Assembly (NCBI GenBank): GCA_017938215.1
Contig: JAGBBZ010000015.1
Location: forward strand, 62,001-126,000
Direction: 5' to 3'
Length of the DNA stretch: 64,000 nt
Origin: Eubacterium sp.
GTDB lineage: Bacteria; Bacillota; Clostridia; Lachnospirales; Lachnospiraceae
The notes under the pieces were generated by a model, which saw only the letters and a program-made list of their open reading frames with translations, was not told the origin of the DNA and searched no databases. The first letter of the stretch is position 1. The number at the start of each line of letters is the position of its first letter. Shown piece after piece: positions 1 to 8,996 of this stretch. The translations under genes and the position numbers were made by a program.

Positions 1-312
1 TTGGTTGTTATAAAAAAGGACATGACCCGTGAACCATATGAACGTGCAAAAATCGAACGTGGTTTGTTTCGTTCCTGCACGAAACTTCCAATTTCTGTAG
101 ATCAAATTAATGAAACCGTGGATCGTATTGAAACAGAGATATTTAATCTGGGAGACAAAGAGGTTTCCAGCCAAAGGATCGGTGAGATTGTTATGGAACG
201 ACTCAAGTCATTGGATCCAGTGGCATATGTTCGTTTTGCATCGATTTATCGTGAATTCAAAGATGTGAACACATTTATGGATGAGATTAAAAAAATACTG
301 GACAATCAGTAA
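1..312 (+). CDS. nrdR: Transcriptional repressor NrdR, C-terminal part (5' end cut by window)
   Basis: NrdR represses ribonucleotide reductase genes when its ATP-cone domain binds (d)ATP. The visible 103 residues are the end of the conserved linker (VVIKKD...REPYERAKIERGL) followed by the complete ATP-cone, ending DEIKKILDNQ. The family is about 150 residues long, so the N-terminal zinc ribbon with its four cysteines lies upstream of base 1. The TTG at base 1 is therefore an internal leucine codon and not a start. The next gene, comM, begins 56 bases after the stop. The identification rests on the ATP-cone pattern and is firm; whether the missing part is intact cannot be seen. Confidence 0.93.
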   Translation: MVVIKKDMTREPYERAKIERGLFRSCTKLPISVDQINETVDRIETEIFNLGDKEVSSQRIGEIVMERLKSLDPVAYVRFASIYREFKDVNTFMDEIKKILDNQ

Positions 313-340
313 TTCGTAATGCTATACTTTGAACAGGCAA

Positions 341-366
341 TTTCTCCTTTTGGCAGGAAGGAGGAA
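341..366 (+). promoter_or_regulatory. Hairpin covering the comM ribosome binding site
   Basis: TTTCTCCTT (341-349) can pair with AAGGAGGAA (358-366), giving nine pairs including one G-T wobble around an 8-base loop. The right arm contains the whole Shine-Dalgarno sequence of comM, whose ATG is at 369. The left arm is a near-perfect anti-Shine-Dalgarno. If it folds in the mRNA it would hide the ribosome binding site. The pairing is seen in the sequence; a regulatory role is inference. Confidence 0.45.
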
Positions 367-368
367 CT

Positions 369-1898
369 ATGTATAGTAAAGTTTTTAGTGCGGGAATTAC
401 CGGCTTGGAGGCGCATATCATTCAGGTGGAAGCAGACGCCTCCAATGGTCTTCCGGTTTTTTGCATGGTTGGATTTCTTGCTTCTGCCGTAAAAGAAGCA
501 AGGGAGAGAGTTCGGATTTCTCTCCAGAATACGGGATATCGATTCCCAGCAAAGAGAATCACGGTGAGTCTTTCACCAGCAGATTTGCGAAAAGATGGAT
601 CGGGGTTTGATCTTCCGATTGCTGTATCTTTATTGGCTGCATTCGGCCAAATTCCACATAACAAATTAGAACGAATATTGATTGCAGGTGAACTGAGCTT
701 GGATGGGAAAGTCGACGGGATTCATGGAGCACTTGCAATGGCAATGTTAGCGAAGCAAGAAGGCTTTGATACTTTTGTGTTGCCAAAAAAGAACGCGGCA
801 GAGGCGGCCTTAGTAGAGGAACTTGAGGTGATCGGCGTAGATACGTTAGAGGAAGTAATTCAATGGCTGCAAGGAAAAAAAGAAATACCTAGGGTGCAGA
901 TTGATTACAAGAAAATGGAATCCCAAAACCAATGTTCAACATTAGATTTTCAAGAAATTTATGGACAGGAAAATGCGAAACGCGCCTTGGAGATTGCAGT
1001 AAGTGGTGGTCACAATGTGCTTATGGTTGGTGCCCCGGGAACCGGGAAAACAATGCTTGCCAAGAGAATTCCAGGAATTATGCCTAGATTAACAAGGGAG
1101 GAATCGTTGGAGCTTACGAAGATTTATAGTGTTGCTGGAATGCTAAGCGAGGAGATGCCGATTATTACACAGCGTCCTTTTCGAGCACCACATCATACGA
1201 TAACGCCGACGGCATTGGCGGGAGGTGGAAGTCGTCCAATCCCCGGAGAAATCACATTGGCACATCAAGGTGTTTTGTTTTTGGACGAGTTACCTGAATT
1301 TTCGCGGGGGACTTTGGAAATTTTAAGACAGCCGATGGAGGAGCGGGCAATTTCAATTTCACGATTGGGGAATGCATATCGATATCCTTCCGAGATGATG
1401 GTTGTGGCTGCGATGAACCCATGCCGGTGTGGATTATATCCAAACTTAAGACGTTGTCGCTGTACAACGGCACAGATACAACATTATTTGGCAAAATTAA
1501 GTGAACCCCTCTTGGATCGAATGGATATTGGAGTAGAGATGGAATCTACAGAGCAGCTAATGACAAAAAAGTCAGGAGAATCCAGTGAGACGATTCGTCG
1601 GCGAATTGAAAAAACACGTCATATACAAAGAATTCGATATCATAAGGAAGGAATTCAAACAAATAGTGAGTTACAAGGGCGTTTATTAACCAAATATTGT
1701 TATTTGGGGAAAAGCGAAGAGGTATTTTGGAAAGAATTGGTATTGCAAAATGCTATGTCATTAAGAGGTGCGCAAAGAATGCTACGAGTGGCACGGACAA
1801 TAGCGGATATGGAAGAATGTGATGATATAAAAGAAGATCATTTATTACAGGCATCTCTTTATAAAATAATCAATAAAAAGTACTGGGGAGGGGTGTGA
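369..1898 (+). CDS. comM: YifB/ComM family Mg-chelatase-like AAA+ ATPase
   Basis: The 509-residue protein belongs to the YifB/ComM family. ComM is a hexameric helicase that aids branch migration during natural transformation in Haemophilus and Vibrio; in Firmicutes the role is less defined. The N-terminal domain (about 1-170) resembles the Lon-protease S5 fold. A Mg-chelatase AAA+ core follows, with Walker A GAPGTGKT at 221-228 and Walker B GVLFLDELPE at about 301-310, and then the C-terminal Mg-chelatase-related domain. Length is normal. The ATG at 369 follows AAGGAGG. dprA starts 3 bases after the stop, so the two DNA-processing genes are probably co-transcribed. The ribosome binding site lies in a possible hairpin (341-366). 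Confidence 0.93.
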   Translation: MYSKVFSAGITGLEAHIIQVEADASNGLPVFCMVGFLASAVKEARERVRISLQNTGYRFPAKRITVSLSPADLRKDGSGFDLPIAVSLLAAFGQIPHNKLERILIAGELSLDGKVDGIHGALAMAMLAKQEGFDTFVLPKKNAAEAALVEELEVIGVDTLEEVIQWLQGKKEIPRVQIDYKKMESQNQCSTLDFQEIYGQENAKRALEIAVSGGHNVLMVGAPGTGKTMLAKRIPGIMPRLTREESLELTKIYSVAGMLSEEMPIITQRPFRAPHHTITPTALAGGGSRPIPGEITLAHQGVLFLDELPEFSRGTLEILRQPMEERAISISRLGNAYRYPSEMMVVAAMNPCRCGLYPNLRRCRCTTAQIQHYLAKLSEPLLDRMDIGVEMESTEQLMTKKSGESSETIRRRIEKTRHIQRIRYHKEGIQTNSELQGRLLTKYCYLGKSEEVFWKELVLQNAMSLRGAQRMLRVARTIADMEECDDIKEDHLLQASLYKIINKKYWGGV

Positions 1899-1901
1899 AA
1901 A

Positions 1902-3008
1902 ATGCGACAGAGAGACTATGAGCAATGGTTGTGTGGGCTGGATGGAATTGGCTTAAAAAAGATTCAACGATTGTTGGAGGTGTTTTTTACTCCTCAAGCC
2001 GTTTATGAAGCTTCCGAAGAGGAATTGAGGAAGGTGAAAGGAATCGGTGATAAGGAGTTACATATCATATTAGAGAATCGATGTTCTGGATGGTTTGAGA
2101 AACAAAAAAATGTGCTGGAGCAACATGGGATACGAAATATATGTTATCTTGAGAAGAATTATCCAGAACCTTTCCGGCATTTATATACGCCACCGAAACA
2201 GATTTATTATATAGGGAAAATGCCCATGGAGAAAAAATGCGTCGGAATTGTTGGTGCAAGAAATTGTTCACATTATGGACGAGAGCAGGCACGACGTTTT
2301 GCCTATGAACTTGCGAAAGCGGGGATCGGAATTGTTAGTGGGATGGCGCGTGGAATTGATGGCTGGGCCCATCAAGGGGCATTAGAAGGTGGGGGGAATA
2401 CCTATGCTGTGTTAGGAAATAGTCCAGAAATTTGTTATCCTAAGGAACACGAAAAACTGTACCAAAGCATTCTGAAACGTGGAGGGGTTTTGTCAGAGTA
2501 TCCACCAGGGACAGAGGCGAGACCAGGATTCTTTCCAATGAGAAATCGTCTCATTAGCGCTCTTTCAGATGGAATTTTAGTTGTGGAGGCAAAGAGAAAA
2601 AGTGGATCATTGATCACGGCGAAGGAAGCTTTGGAACAAGGTAAGGATGTATTTGTTGTTCCGGGACGAATTGGAGATGAATTGAGCGAAGGTTGTAATG
2701 CGTTGATAAAGCAAGGAGCGTATCTTGTAACAACCCCAGTAGATATAATGGAACATTATGGGGTTTTTCAAGAGAAAAAGAAAGAAAATTTTGTGAATTT
2801 AAATTTTTTTCTTGAAAGTAAAGAAGAAATGGTGTATGCTAGTTTACGTCTTGAGCCTAAACATGTGAGTGCTCTGGCGACGGAACTAAAAATGGAATTA
2901 ACCCCACTGATGAAGTGCATTTACGCACTTTCCAAACGAGGATTAATTAAAGAAGTAGGAAATCACTATTATATACGGAATTCAATTCCGAACGAAAAAA
3001 GTAATTGA
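1902..3008 (+). CDS. dprA: DNA-processing protein DprA (Smf)
   Basis: DprA loads RecA onto incoming single-stranded DNA during transformation; many non-competent bacteria also keep it. The 368 residues show an N-terminal helix-hairpin-helix region (LDGIGLKKIQRLL, then VKGIGDKEL), a central Rossmann-fold DprA domain (GIVGARNCSHYG, SGMARGIDGWAHQGAL, and a segment around SEYPPGT...FPMRNRLISALSD) and a C-terminal winged-helix-like end (about 300-368). The ATG at 1902 follows GGGGAGGGGTG and lies 3 bases after comM. topA follows after 16 bases. No other competence gene is visible here, so competence cannot be concluded. Confidence 0.94.
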   Translation: MRQRDYEQWLCGLDGIGLKKIQRLLEVFFTPQAVYEASEEELRKVKGIGDKELHIILENRCSGWFEKQKNVLEQHGIRNICYLEKNYPEPFRHLYTPPKQIYYIGKMPMEKKCVGIVGARNCSHYGREQARRFAYELAKAGIGIVSGMARGIDGWAHQGALEGGGNTYAVLGNSPEICYPKEHEKLYQSILKRGGVLSEYPPGTEARPGFFPMRNRLISALSDGILVVEAKRKSGSLITAKEALEQGKDVFVVPGRIGDELSEGCNALIKQGAYLVTTPVDIMEHYGVFQEKKKENFVNLNFFLESKEEMVYASLRLEPKHVSALATELKMELTPLMKCIYALSKRGLIKEVGNHYYIRNSIPNEKSN

Positions 3009-3024
3009 AAGGGGCAGTTTTGCC

Positions 3025-5097
3025 ATGGCTAAAAATCTGATTATTGTCGAATCACCGGCAAAATCAAAAACAATAAAGAAATTTTTAGGAAGTAATTATA
3101 CGGTGGTGGCTTCGAATGGTCACGTAAGAGATTTGCCGAAAAGTCAGATGGGAGTAGACTTTGATAATGACTTTGAACCAAAGTATATTACCATTCGAGG
3201 AAAGGGAGAGTTGTTGGCTACACTTCGAAAAGAGGTTAAGAAAGCAGATAAAATATATCTCGCAACTGACCCAGACCGTGAAGGAGAGGCGATATCATAT
3301 CATTTATGTCATGCATTAAAATTGGACCCCAAGAAGACGAGACGAATTACATTTAATGAAATCACAAAAAATGCAGTGCGTCAGGCGATTAAACAATCAA
3401 GAGAAATTGATATGGACCTAGTGGATGCTCAACAAGCGAGACGTGTGTTGGATCGTATTGTTGGTTATTCCATTAGTCCATTGTTGTGGGATAAAGTAAA
3501 ACGAGGATTGAGTGCGGGGCGTGTTCAGTCGGTTGCGCTGCGAATTGTAGCGGATCGTGAAGAAGAAATCGATGCGTTTATTCCGACCGAGTATTGGTCG
3601 TTAGAGGCTTCCTTTTCGGTAAAGGGGACGAAGAAACCATTGATCGCAAAGTATTATGGTAATCCGAAAAAGCAGGAAAATATATCGAGAGACGAGATGG
3701 CAAAGATTACAAAAGCATTGAAAAATGCCAAGTATGAAGTGACGGATATAAAAAAAGGTGAACGTAGTAAAAAGCCACCATTACCATTTACCACTAGTAC
3801 ATTGCAGCAAGAGTGTGCCAAAAATATGAATTTTTCTACACAAAAGACCATGCGAATTGCACAACAGTTGTATGAAGGTGTGGCAGTGAAAGGTCACGGA
3901 ACCATTGGTTTGATTACGTATCTTCGTACCGATTCTACACGTATTTCGGAAGAGGCGGATCAAGAATGTAAAGAGTTCATCCGTGAAAACTACGGGGAAG
4001 AGAGTATTATTTCAGCTGCATATGTACGAAAAAGCGATAAGAAGATTCAAGATGCACATGAAGCGATACGTCCAACCTATGTGAATTTAACACCTGCCCA
4101 GGTAAAAGATTCTCTTTCAAGAGATCAATTTCGTTTATACCAGGTGGTTTGGAAACGATTTGTGGCAAGTCGTATGGATGCGGCGCGTTATGAAACTACT
4201 TCGGTGAAGATTGATGCAGATGAATACCGGTTTACGAGCTCGGGATCCAAGATTGTGTTTCCAGGGTTTTTGTCGGTGTACCAAGATAATGAGGAAAAAG
4301 TGGATAATAATGCGGTTTTGCATAAAGTATCTGTCGGAACTGTGTTTGATAAGGCAGAGTTGACGTCGGAACAACATTTTACGCAACCACCTGCTCATTA
4401 CACGGAAGCTTCTTTGGTAAAGGCGATGGAAGAACTGGGAATTGGGCGTCCGAGTACGTATGCACCAACTATCACAACGCTTATTTCACGTCGTTATGTT
4501 GCGAAAGAACAGAAAAATCTTTATTTGTCCGATTTGGGAGATATCGTAAATCAGATTATGAAAGGTGCTTTTTCCAGTATTGTAGATGTAAACTTCACTG
4601 CAACAATGGAGATGCTTCTGGATGGCGTAGCGGAAGGCACGGTTGAATGGAAAAGTGTTGTACGGAATTTTTATCCGGATTTAGCGGAGGCGATTGACCA
4701 TGCGGAGCAAGCGTTGGAGAAAATTGAAATTGAAGACGAAATGACAGATACCATATGCGAGTTATGTGGAAAGAACATGGTAATTAAGTATGGACCACAT
4801 GGCAAATTTTTGGCATGTCCAGGATTTCCTGAATGTCGTAACACAAAACCATATTTTGAGAAAATCGGTGTAACTTGTCACAAGTGTGGCGGTGAGATTG
4901 TAATCAAGAAGACGCAGAAAGGAAGAAGATATTATGGATGCGAAAATTATCCTGAGTGCGAGGTGATGACTTGGCAGAAGCCATCCAATAAGCTTTGTCC
5001 GAAGTGCAATAACATGCTTTTGGAGAAAGGAAATAAGCTTGTGTGTGCAGACAACAGTTGTGGTTATATGGAAGAAAAACCAAAGGATAATGCTTGA
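3025..5097 (+). CDS. topA: DNA topoisomerase I (type IA)
   Basis: The enzyme relaxes negative supercoils by transient single-strand cleavage. In 690 residues I see the Toprim domain (LIIVESPAKSKT with Glu9; TDPDREGE at 81-88), the catalytic segment ITYLRTDSTR with active-site Tyr299 and Arg301, the HEAIRPT motif, and three C-terminal zinc-finger-like units: CELCG...CPGFPEC, CHKCGG...CENYPEC and CPKCN...CADNSC. Length and order are typical for Firmicutes. The ATG at 3025 is preceded by AAAGGGG. The dprA-topA pair is conserved in Bacillus. A candidate codY promoter overlaps the topA stop codon. Confidence 0.97.
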   Translation: MAKNLIIVESPAKSKTIKKFLGSNYTVVASNGHVRDLPKSQMGVDFDNDFEPKYITIRGKGELLATLRKEVKKADKIYLATDPDREGEAISYHLCHALKLDPKKTRRITFNEITKNAVRQAIKQSREIDMDLVDAQQARRVLDRIVGYSISPLLWDKVKRGLSAGRVQSVALRIVADREEEIDAFIPTEYWSLEASFSVKGTKKPLIAKYYGNPKKQENISRDEMAKITKALKNAKYEVTDIKKGERSKKPPLPFTTSTLQQECAKNMNFSTQKTMRIAQQLYEGVAVKGHGTIGLITYLRTDSTRISEEADQECKEFIRENYGEESIISAAYVRKSDKKIQDAHEAIRPTYVNLTPAQVKDSLSRDQFRLYQVVWKRFVASRMDAARYETTSVKIDADEYRFTSSGSKIVFPGFLSVYQDNEEKVDNNAVLHKVSVGTVFDKAELTSEQHFTQPPAHYTEASLVKAMEELGIGRPSTYAPTITTLISRRYVAKEQKNLYLSDLGDIVNQIMKGAFSSIVDVNFTATMEMLLDGVAEGTVEWKSVVRNFYPDLAEAIDHAEQALEKIEIEDEMTDTICELCGKNMVIKYGPHGKFLACPGFPECRNTKPYFEKIGVTCHKCGGEIVIKKTQKGRRYYGCENYPECEVMTWQKPSNKLCPKCNNMLLEKGNKLVCADNSCGYMEEKPKDNA

Positions 5098-5122
5098 AAT
5101 ATGTCATCAAATGTGATAAAAT
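5094..5122 (+). promoter_or_regulatory. Sigma-A-type promoter for codY
   Basis: TTGAAA (5094-5099), a 17-base spacer and TAAAAT (5117-5122) form a good sigma-A pattern. An extended -10 TG sits at 5114-5115. Transcription would begin near 5129, giving a short leader before the codY ATG at 5153. The -35 overlaps the end of topA. Confidence 0.6.
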
Positions 5123-5152
5123 TATGTAAAGTTGATTGTGTGAGGCAGTGAA

Positions 5153-5911
5153 ATGAGTGTAGACTTATTGGATAAGACGCGTAAAATCAACAGACTTCTT
5201 AGGGATAATCGTGTTTCAAAAGTTGCTTTTACGGATTTGTGTCAGGTTCTTGGAGACCTGTTAGAATCAAATGTTTTTGTAATTAGCAGCAAGGGTAAAG
5301 TTTTGGGGATGTCTTTGCGTAGTGATAATGAACTTTTGAAAGGACTTCCTGTATCGAAAGGGAAGTTATTGGATGGTAAATTCAATAAACGCTTTTTAGA
5401 AGTGTTATCTACCAAGGAAAATGTTAATTTGGAAACACTTGGAATTTCTGAGAGTGAAAAGATGAATATGCAGGCGCTGATTGCGCCAGTTTACATAGCC
5501 GGGAAGCGGTTGGGGACTCTGTTTTTATATCGCAGATTACAAATGTATGGGATTGAGGATATTATCTTGACAGAATATAGCACTACAGTTGTTGGACTTG
5601 AGATGACGCGTGCTGTGTCAGAGGAAAAGGATTATGCAAGTCGTAAGCAACAACGAGTGGATTCTGCTATTAATATCTTGTCTCCGTTAGAACGTAAAGC
5701 AGTTGAATGTGTCATTGCTGAAATTCATTCGGAGGAAGATACGATAGTGACATCTCGTTTGGCGAAAGAAGTCGGAATAACCAGAACAGTGATTATTAAT
5801 GCACTGAAGAAGATGGAGAGTGCAGGGTTGTTAGAAACAAAATCCTATGGTGTAAAAGGAACGCATATCAAGATTTTGAATGATAGTGTGTACACGGAAT
5901 TTGTAAAATAG
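5153..5911 (+). CDS. codY: GTP- and branched-chain amino acid-responsive regulator CodY
   Basis: CodY is the pleiotropic nutrient sensor of low-GC Firmicutes. It binds GTP and isoleucine/valine and represses stationary-phase, amino acid and, in Bacillus, motility genes. The 252 residues contain the N-terminal GAF-type effector domain (about 1-155) and the C-terminal winged helix-turn-helix with the family signature (SRLAKEVGITRTVIINALKKM, then GLLETKSYGVKGTHIKILN). Length matches the family (about 260). The ATG at 5153 has a weak upstream GAGG. As in B. subtilis, codY directly precedes flgB, which suits nutritional control of motility. The usual codV-clpQ-clpY genes upstream are absent. A terminator follows the gene. 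Confidence 0.95.
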   Translation: MSVDLLDKTRKINRLLRDNRVSKVAFTDLCQVLGDLLESNVFVISSKGKVLGMSLRSDNELLKGLPVSKGKLLDGKFNKRFLEVLSTKENVNLETLGISESEKMNMQALIAPVYIAGKRLGTLFLYRRLQMYGIEDIILTEYSTTVVGLEMTRAVSEEKDYASRKQQRVDSAINILSPLERKAVECVIAEIHSEEDTIVTSRLAKEVGITRTVIINALKKMESAGLLETKSYGVKGTHIKILNDSVYTEFVK

Positions 5912-5936
5912 TAGTAAACGAAATGGATTTCTTTAT

Positions 5937-5983
5937 AACGCAAACGGAATTGTAATGTGTCATGGTGCCTTTTGCGTTTTTTT
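5937..5983 (+). terminator. Rho-independent terminator after codY
   Basis: AACGCAAA (5937-5944) pairs with TTTGCGTT (5971-5978). Two further GG/CC pairs can form inside, and a run of seven T ends at 5983. The loop is fairly long. It separates codY from the flagellar genes starting at 6015. I see no convincing promoter in the short remaining gap, so flgB may depend on readthrough or on an unrecognised promoter. Confidence 0.6.
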
Positions 5984-6014
5984 AAAGATATTACGAAAGA
6001 AAGGGTGATGCGGG

Positions 6015-6404
6015 ATGGTTTTATCGAATGCTTATAACTACATCAATGTTCTCGACCGAGCTGCGGATGCAAGTTGGACAAGAAATGACATTCTGGCAAA
6101 TAACATTGCGAATGTAGATACGCCCGGGTTTAAGAGAAAGGATGTTCAGTTTGAAACGTATCTTGCTAATGCAGTGGCAGGAACGGATTCTTTGGATGAA
6201 ACGATATCCAATATTGATTTGAACGAATTGAATGCTACCACTTATACCGATCAGGCTAATTTGAGTTATCGTTATGATGGGAATAATGTGGATATCAATA
6301 CAGAAAGTGTTGAATTGGCAAAGAACCAATTGAAGTATTATACGTTAATGAATTCTATGACGCAGGAATTTTCGAGATTGAAATCAGCGTTGAAAACAGG
6401 TTGA
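6015..6404 (+). CDS. flgB: Flagellar basal-body rod protein FlgB
   Basis: FlgB is the proximal rod subunit of the flagellar basal body, exported by the type III apparatus. The 129-residue protein has the signature of rod/hook proteins near the N terminus (ILANNIANVDTPGFKR) and a C-terminal helix (VELAKNQLKYYTLMNSMTQEFSRLKSAL) that packs in the rod coiled coil. Length is normal. It opens the fla/che cluster directly after codY. The ATG at 6015 follows a diffuse purine-rich region (AAAGGGTGATGCGGG). flgC follows after 85 bases. Confidence 0.95.
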   Translation: MVLSNAYNYINVLDRAADASWTRNDILANNIANVDTPGFKRKDVQFETYLANAVAGTDSLDETISNIDLNELNATTYTDQANLSYRYDGNNVDINTESVELAKNQLKYYTLMNSMTQEFSRLKSALKTG

Positions 6405-6489
6405 GAAAAAGGTTACATAAAGTATGTGCAACGATTTGAGCAGATTAAAATAGCTGCGCGGATGTTGAGAAGGATAAGGAGAAAAGGGT

Positions 6490-6927
6490 ATGTCAGTATT
6501 TGGAGCAATGGATGTAAGTGCCACTGGTATGACTGCACAGCAGGTACGTTCGGATATTATTTCGCAAAATATTGCGAATGTAAATACAACTCGTGATGCA
6601 AATGGAAATGCATATAAGAGAAAGACGGTTGTGTTTGAAGAAAAAAGTTATCCTACGTTTGATGAGACATTGAGTCATGCGACAGGACATATTGGAAAAG
6701 GTGTAAAGGTGACGGAAATTGTTGAAGATCCGTCGGAGGGAAGATTGGTGTATGATCCATCGCATCCGGATGCGAATAAAGATGGTTATGTAACGTATCC
6801 GAATGTGAATACGGTAACAGAGATGACCAATCTTATTGATGCGACGAGAGCGTACGAAGCAAATGTAACGGTGCTTAACTCTACAAAATCAATGGCTCTT
6901 AAGGCGTTGGATATTGGAAATGGCTGA
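6490..6927 (+). CDS. flgC: Flagellar basal-body rod protein FlgC
   Basis: FlgC forms part of the proximal rod together with FlgB and FlgF. The 145 residues begin MSVFGAMDVSATGMTAQQVR, continue with the rod motif SQNIANVNTTRD, and end with a helical terminus carrying the typical NLIDATRAYEANVTVLN segment. Size is normal. AAGGAGAAAAGGG precedes the ATG at 6490. It lies between flgB and fliE, the standard order. Confidence 0.95.
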   Translation: MSVFGAMDVSATGMTAQQVRSDIISQNIANVNTTRDANGNAYKRKTVVFEEKSYPTFDETLSHATGHIGKGVKVTEIVEDPSEGRLVYDPSHPDANKDGYVTYPNVNTVTEMTNLIDATRAYEANVTVLNSTKSMALKALDIGNG

Positions 6928-6977
6928 TGAGTGATTGAAAAATTGAGAAAAGAAAAGGATGAAAAGAGGAAAAGGAA

Positions 6978-7298
6978 ATGGATATAACAAATATTTCTGC
7001 GATTAATCAATTGTCGGAAGTGAGTCGTTATGGGAGTACGACGTATACGGGAAACAAAACAGACAGTGAAGAGAGTTTTGATGGCTTGCTTGCGTCGGCG
7101 TTAAATCTTGTGGGAGAAACCAATCAGCTTTCGAATCAAGCAGAAGCTGAGGAGATTCGCTATGCTATGGGAGAGTCTGATAGTCTCCATGACTTACAAG
7201 TGGCACAAAAGAAAGCAAATGTGTCGTTGCAATACACTGTGGCTGTCAAAAATACAGCTTTAGAAGCGTATCGTACATTGATGAATATGCAGTTCTAA
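6978..7298 (+). CDS. fliE: Flagellar hook-basal body complex protein FliE
   Basis: FliE joins the MS ring (FliF) to the rod and is among the first exported substrates. The 106-residue protein has a variable N terminus and the conserved C-terminal half (SFDGLLASALNLVGETNQLSN, then DSLHDLQVAQKKANVSLQYTVAVKNTALEAYRTLMNMQF). AGGAAAAGGAA precedes the ATG at 6978. fliF follows after 67 bases. Confidence 0.94.
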   Translation: MDITNISAINQLSEVSRYGSTTYTGNKTDSEESFDGLLASALNLVGETNQLSNQAEAEEIRYAMGESDSLHDLQVAQKKANVSLQYTVAVKNTALEAYRTLMNMQF

Positions 7299-7365
7299 TT
7301 ACGGTGGTATTACAGTTTAGATGAGTTTTAGAGACACATACAGTTAGTTAGGAGCGATGAATTTT

Positions 7366-8991
7366 ATGATGGATCAGCTGATCGCCATAAAAAATAAATT
7401 ACTTGAAATATGGAACAAATATACGACCAGGCAAAAAACGATTATTATATGTGTGATATTGGCAATCTTTTTTGCTCTGGTTTTGTTGTCGTATTTATTG
7501 ACGAGACCAGTGTATACGCATTTGGCTAATTTTTCAGATGCTAGTGTTGCGAATACGCTTTCAGAGGCGTTGGATACAGAAGGAATTAACTATAAGACAC
7601 AGACGGATGAGTCTGGAACGACTTCGTTTGAGGTCGAGCAGTCCCAGTATTCAGATGCGGTAATGGCTATGGGGGCAAATGGGATTGTAGACGCGGATAT
7701 GACTTGGGAGGATGCGTTGACGAGTGATATGACTACATCTTCTTTGGAGAAACATACAAAGATTACGTTGGCGCTTCAATCAACAATTAAAGAAAATTTG
7801 CTTACATTTGATGGTGTACAAGACGCATCTGTTATCATTGAACGCAAGGAAGACGATAATACGATTATGGCAGAAAACGAAGAGGCGTCAGTTAGTGTTA
7901 CGTTAAAATTGGCAGAAGGAAAAGAAATGGATGGCGAAGTGGCAACTGCGATGGCGTATTATCTTACCAATGCGGTTGGAAACAAGACCACGGATAACAT
8001 TGTGATCTTGGATACGGCTGGTAATCTTTTGTATGGCGCAAAGACGGAGAACGCTTTGGGTGGCGCTGTTACGGGACGTGATGATTACAAGCGTAAATTG
8101 CAGCAAACTTTTGCTGAGCGTACAGAAAAGATTTTATTGAAGGCAGGATATGATGATGTTGATGTGAGTGAAATGGGGCTTGAATTCAACATGGACAAAA
8201 TCACAGAACTGCTCACCACATACACTGTTTCCGAAGGTCAGGAACAAGGATATTATTCAAGTTCTTACGAGTATTCCTCTACGGGGCAATCCGGAAGTGG
8301 TGGTACACCGGGAACAGATTCTAACAGCGAAGAGACAGATTATATGTTGACGGATGGTGGGTCGACAAACTCTGAAACGATTTTGAATAAGTACAATTAT
8401 CTTCCGAATGAAGAAGTAAAAAATATCGAGCGCGAAATCGGAGCGGTAAAACGTGATGAGTCTTCCATCGGTATTGTACTTACAAAATTCCGTAAAGTTT
8501 CAGAAGAAAGCTTGGAAGAGCAAGGTGCATTGGAGAATATATCGTTCGAGGATTATGTAGATCAGAACAGTGAAGTAACTCAGCTTGAAATTAACGAAGA
8601 GATTGTTCAGTTAGTTGCAGCGGCTACCGGTATTGCGGAGAATAATATTAGTATTGTCGCATATGAGAAGCCGGTTTATGAAGCGAAAGAAGATGCGACA
8701 TTTGGTGATCGTGTTACAAATTATCTCATGATCATCCTTGCAGTGTTGATTGGTGCGTTGTTGATTTTTGTGATTATCCGAGGAACTTCTCCAGTGGAAG
8801 TCACCGAGTTGGAGCCGGAACTTTCGGTTGAGGATCTCTTGGCTACAACGAAGGAAGATGAAATAAATCTGGAAGAGATTGAGCTGGGTGAGAAATCTGA
8901 GACGCGTATTATGATTGAAAAATTTGTGGATGAAAATCCAGAAGCAGTGGCATTGTTGCTACGTAACTGGATCAATGAAGATTGGGGGTAA
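7366..8991 (+). CDS. fliF: Flagellar MS-ring protein FliF
   Basis: FliF builds the membrane-embedded MS ring on which the export gate and C ring assemble. About 541 residues: a transmembrane helix near 20-45 (TIIICVILAIFFALVLLSYLL), periplasmic ring-building domains, a Ser/Gly/Thr-rich low-complexity stretch around 300-330, a second transmembrane helix (YLMIILAVLIGALLIFVII) and a cytoplasmic tail ending NWINEDWG that binds FliG. An in-frame ATG at 7357 lies only 2 bases from the Shine-Dalgarno GGAG (7351-7354), so 7366 is preferred; 7369 is also possible. fliG starts 5 bases after the stop. Confidence 0.93.
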   Translation: MMDQLIAIKNKLLEIWNKYTTRQKTIIICVILAIFFALVLLSYLLTRPVYTHLANFSDASVANTLSEALDTEGINYKTQTDESGTTSFEVEQSQYSDAVMAMGANGIVDADMTWEDALTSDMTTSSLEKHTKITLALQSTIKENLLTFDGVQDASVIIERKEDDNTIMAENEEASVSVTLKLAEGKEMDGEVATAMAYYLTNAVGNKTTDNIVILDTAGNLLYGAKTENALGGAVTGRDDYKRKLQQTFAERTEKILLKAGYDDVDVSEMGLEFNMDKITELLTTYTVSEGQEQGYYSSSYEYSSTGQSGSGGTPGTDSNSEETDYMLTDGGSTNSETILNKYNYLPNEEVKNIEREIGAVKRDESSIGIVLTKFRKVSEESLEEQGALENISFEDYVDQNSEVTQLEINEEIVQLVAAATGIAENNISIVAYEKPVYEAKEDATFGDRVTNYLMIILAVLIGALLIFVIIRGTSPVEVTELEPELSVEDLLATTKEDEINLEEIELGEKSETRIMIEKFVDENPEAVALLLRNWINEDWG

Positions 8992-8996
8992 CACAT

